A stretch of 64,000 nt of DNA, from the NCBI RefSeq assembly GCF_034627025.1, contig NZ_CP141048.1, positions 1,041,501 to 1,105,500 of the forward strand. Reading direction: 5' to 3'. Both the position numbers and the translations under genes were made by a program. Source of the stretch: Microvirga lotononidis. GTDB taxonomy: Bacteria; Pseudomonadota; Alphaproteobacteria; Rhizobiales; Beijerinckiaceae. How positions within the stretch are numbered: position 1 is the first letter of the stretch; every line of letters starts with the position of its first letter. The notes beneath the pieces are model-generated. The model was given only the letters and a program-made list of their open reading frames with translations. It had not been told where the DNA came from and did not search any database. Positions 62,188-64,000 of this stretch are shown one piece after another.

Positions 62188-64000
62188 CAGGCCGCCTGCT
62201 CCATGGCTTCGAGCTCCCCGATCAGGCGTTCGATCATCGACAGGCCGATCTGCCAGAAGGCGGGATCGCCGGCGTCGAGACCGAAGGGGGCGAGCAGCTC
62301 CGAGTAATGCTTGGTGCCGCCGGCCGAAAGCAGCGCGAAATAGCGGTCAACGAAGCCTTCATTGGAGCGCTCGTACACGCCGTAGAGCGAGTTCACGAGG
62401 CAGTCGCCGAAGGCATAGGCGTAGACGTAGAACGGCGAGTGGATGAAGTGCGGAATGTAGGTCCAGAAGCTCTCGTAACCCGGGCCGAGACGGATCGCCG
62501 GGCCTAAGGATTCGTCCTGTACCGACATCCAGAGATCGCACAGCTGGTCGGCGGTGAGCTCGCCGTTGCGGCGCTCCAGATGGACCTTGCGCTCGAACGA
62601 ATAGAACGCGATCTGGCGCACCACCGTGTTGAGCATGTCCTCGACCTTGGCCGCGAGCATCGCCTTGCGCTGCACCGGATCTTTCGTCTGGTCGAGCAGG
62701 CGGCGGAAGGTGAGCATCTCGCCGAAGACTGACGCCGTCTCGGCGAGCGTCAGGGGCGTCGGCGCCATGAGCGCGCCGTTGGGGCCGGCCATGACCTGAT
62801 GCACCCCGTGGCCCAGCTCGTGGGCGAGCGTCATCACGTCCCTGGGCTTGCCCTGGTAGTTCAGGAGCACATAGGGATGAGCCGAAGGCACCGTCGGGTG
62901 GGCGAAAGCCCCGGGGGCCTTGCCCGGACGGGTCGGCGCATCGATCCATTGCTCGTCGAAGAAGCGCCTGGCGATATCGGCCATGCGCGGCGAGAAATCG
63001 GAATAGGCCGCGAGAACCGTATCCCTGGCCTCGTTCCACGAAATGGTGCGCTGCTCGACCTTCGGCAGGGGCGCGTTGCGGTCCCAATGATCGAGCTTGT
63101 CCTTGCCGAACCACTTGGCCTTGAGAGCATAGTAGCGATGGGACAGGCGCGGATAGGCCTCGCGCACGGCCGAGACCATCGCCTCGACGACCTCGCGCTC
63201 GACCCGGTTGGCCAGATGGCGGGAATCGGCCACATCCTCGAAACCGCGCCAGCGGTCGGAGATTTCCTTGTCCTTGGCGAGCGTGTTGGTGATGAGCGTG
63301 AAGGTGCGCAGGTTCGCCTTGAAGGTCTTCGCCAAAGCATCCGACGCATCCTTGCGCACGCTCTCGTCCGGATCCTGCAGCTTGTTCAGAGTCGGCTCGA
63401 TGGGCAGCTCCTCGCCGCGCACCGTGAAGCGCAAGGATGCGATGGTCTCGTCGAACAGGCGGTTCCAGGCCGAGCGGCCGGTCACCGACTTCTCGTGGAA
63501 GAGCTGCTCGATCTTGTCCTCGAGCTGAAAGGGCTTGTCCTTGCGCAGGTCCTCGATCCAGGGCTTGTAATGGGCGAGCGGCTGCTCGCCCATGGCCTTG
63601 TCGAGAACCGCGTCCTCGATGCGGTTGAGTTCGAGCGCGAAGAAGAGCAGTTCCGTCGAGGCGGTCGTCAGGCGTTCCTGGGTGTCGCCGTAGAACTTCG
63701 CCCGGACCGGATCGGTCGTGTCGCCGGAATAGATGAGGCCCGCATAGGACATGAGGCGGCCGAGAAGATCTTCGAGCGCCTCGTAGCGCTTCACCACCTC
63801 GTTCAGCCTCTCGGACGCCTTATCGCCCCGGACCATCGCATCGAGCTTACCGCGATAAGCCTCGGCGAAGGCCTTGCACTCCGCTTCCGCCTTGGCGAGA
63901 TCCCGCTTGAATGCCTCGCTGTCCATGCCGGGATAGAGATGGGACAGGTTCCATTCGGGCAGCGACCCGAGATCGGCCTGAGCGGCGCCGGCGGCGGATG
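62187..64000 (-). CDS. pepF: M3 family oligoendopeptidase (PepF), 5' end missing
   Basis: A zinc metallopeptidase that cleaves short peptides. It has the catalytic HELGHGVH and a downstream glutamate region (TASVFGEMLTF). The open frame extends past the ATG at 63926 to the right edge and encodes LGSLPEWNLSHLYPGMDS, the normal PepF N-terminal block. The start therefore lies outside the window and 63926 is internal. The visible part covers about 604 residues. It is cotranscribed with the ABC1-like gene, which overlaps its stop by 4 bases. Confidence 0.94.
   Translation of the reverse strand, partial: SAAGAAQADLGSLPEWNLSHLYPGMDSEAFKRDLAKAEAECKAFAEAYRGKLDAMVRGDKASERLNEVVKRYEALEDLLGRLMSYAGLIYSGDTTDPVRAKFYGDTQERLTTASTELLFFALELNRIEDAVLDKAMGEQPLAHYKPWIEDLRKDKPFQLEDKIEQLFHEKSVTGRSAWNRLFDETIASLRFTVRGEELPIEPTLNKLQDPDESVRKDASDALAKTFKANLRTFTLITNTLAKDKEISDRWRGFEDVADSRHLANRVEREVVEAMVSAVREAYPRLSHRYYALKAKWFGKDKLDHWDRNAPLPKVEQRTISWNEARDTVLAAYSDFSPRMADIARRFFDEQWIDAPTRPGKAPGAFAHPTVPSAHPYVLLNYQGKPRDVMTLAHELGHGVHQVMAGPNGALMAPTPLTLAETASVFGEMLTFRRLLDQTKDPVQRKAMLAAKVEDMLNTVVRQIAFYSFERKVHLERRNGELTADQLCDLWMSVQDESLGPAIRLGPGYESFWTYIPHFIHSPFYVYAYAFGDCLVNSLYGVYERSNEGFVDRYFALLSAGGTKHYSELLAPFGLDAGDPAFWQIGLSMIERLIGELEAMEQAA

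Overview
The window reads as chromosomal DNA of an alphaproteobacterium of the order Hyphomicrobiales (Rhizobiales). A Methylobacteriaceae/Microvirga-like genome is my best guess. The evidence is high GC, the tkt-gap-pgk-fba glycolytic/Calvin-type cluster, a three-gene pntAA-pntAB-pntB transhydrogenase, the aa3-oxidase subunit IV, alphaproteobacterial families (DUF1013/TrcR, DUF1465, DUF1192, DUF4164, DUF465), and abundant small dispersed palindromic repeats. The species is inference. I saw no rRNA, tRNA, IS element, prophage or CRISPR array.

Layout. 1-3.1 kb: serC and serA (serine biosynthesis, minus strand) behind a structured leader resembling the alphaproteobacterial serC RNA motif. 3.2-4.3 kb: a small accessory pair, a toxin-like protein and its probable immunity partner. 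4.6-9.1 kb: RND efflux adaptor and pump. 9.3-15.6 kb (minus): glmM, ftsH, tilS, cpoB, pal. 15.8-18.2 kb (plus): a phospholipase D-type enzyme and an HdeD-family membrane protein. 18.2-26 kb (minus): tolB-tolA-tolR-tolQ-ybgC-ruvB-ruvA-ruvC-yebC, so envelope constriction genes run directly into Holliday-junction processing. 26.2-29.9 kb (minus): exoD-like, YmdB-like phosphoesterase, 5-FCL, a probable 6S RNA locus, zapA and DUF4164, with one small unknown plus-strand gene inserted.

30.2-40.5 kb (plus): tkt, gap, pgk, fba, a divergent ThiE-like protein, a Sel1-repeat protein, an inositol-monophosphatase-family enzyme, and a MotA-like/MotB-like membrane pair. 40.5-45.8 kb: proline iminopeptidase, DUF3606, an ABC exporter, rpmE (plus), a low-affinity iron permease family protein, DUF1465 and DUF1192. 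45.9-53.6 kb: quinone oxidoreductase, TrcR-like regulator, prpE, a TauE/SafE permease, two divergent DUF465 genes, purE-purK, rpsU. 53.9-64 kb: TPR lipoprotein, nucleotidyltransferase, GNAT, pntB-pntAB-pntAA, COX subunit IV, a glycosyltransferase, an ABC1-family kinase-like protein and pepF, which runs off the right edge.

Most of the window is core genome. The non-routine content lies between genes: two recurrent palindromic repeat families, several leader structures (serC, the inositol-phosphatase gene, trcR), a terminator-like hairpin inside the RND operon, a TTAA-N7-TTAA CtrA-type box, and the toxin/immunity island. I did not find a convincing new multigene system. The toxin/immunity pair and the isolated MotA/MotB-like pair are the best candidates for follow-up.
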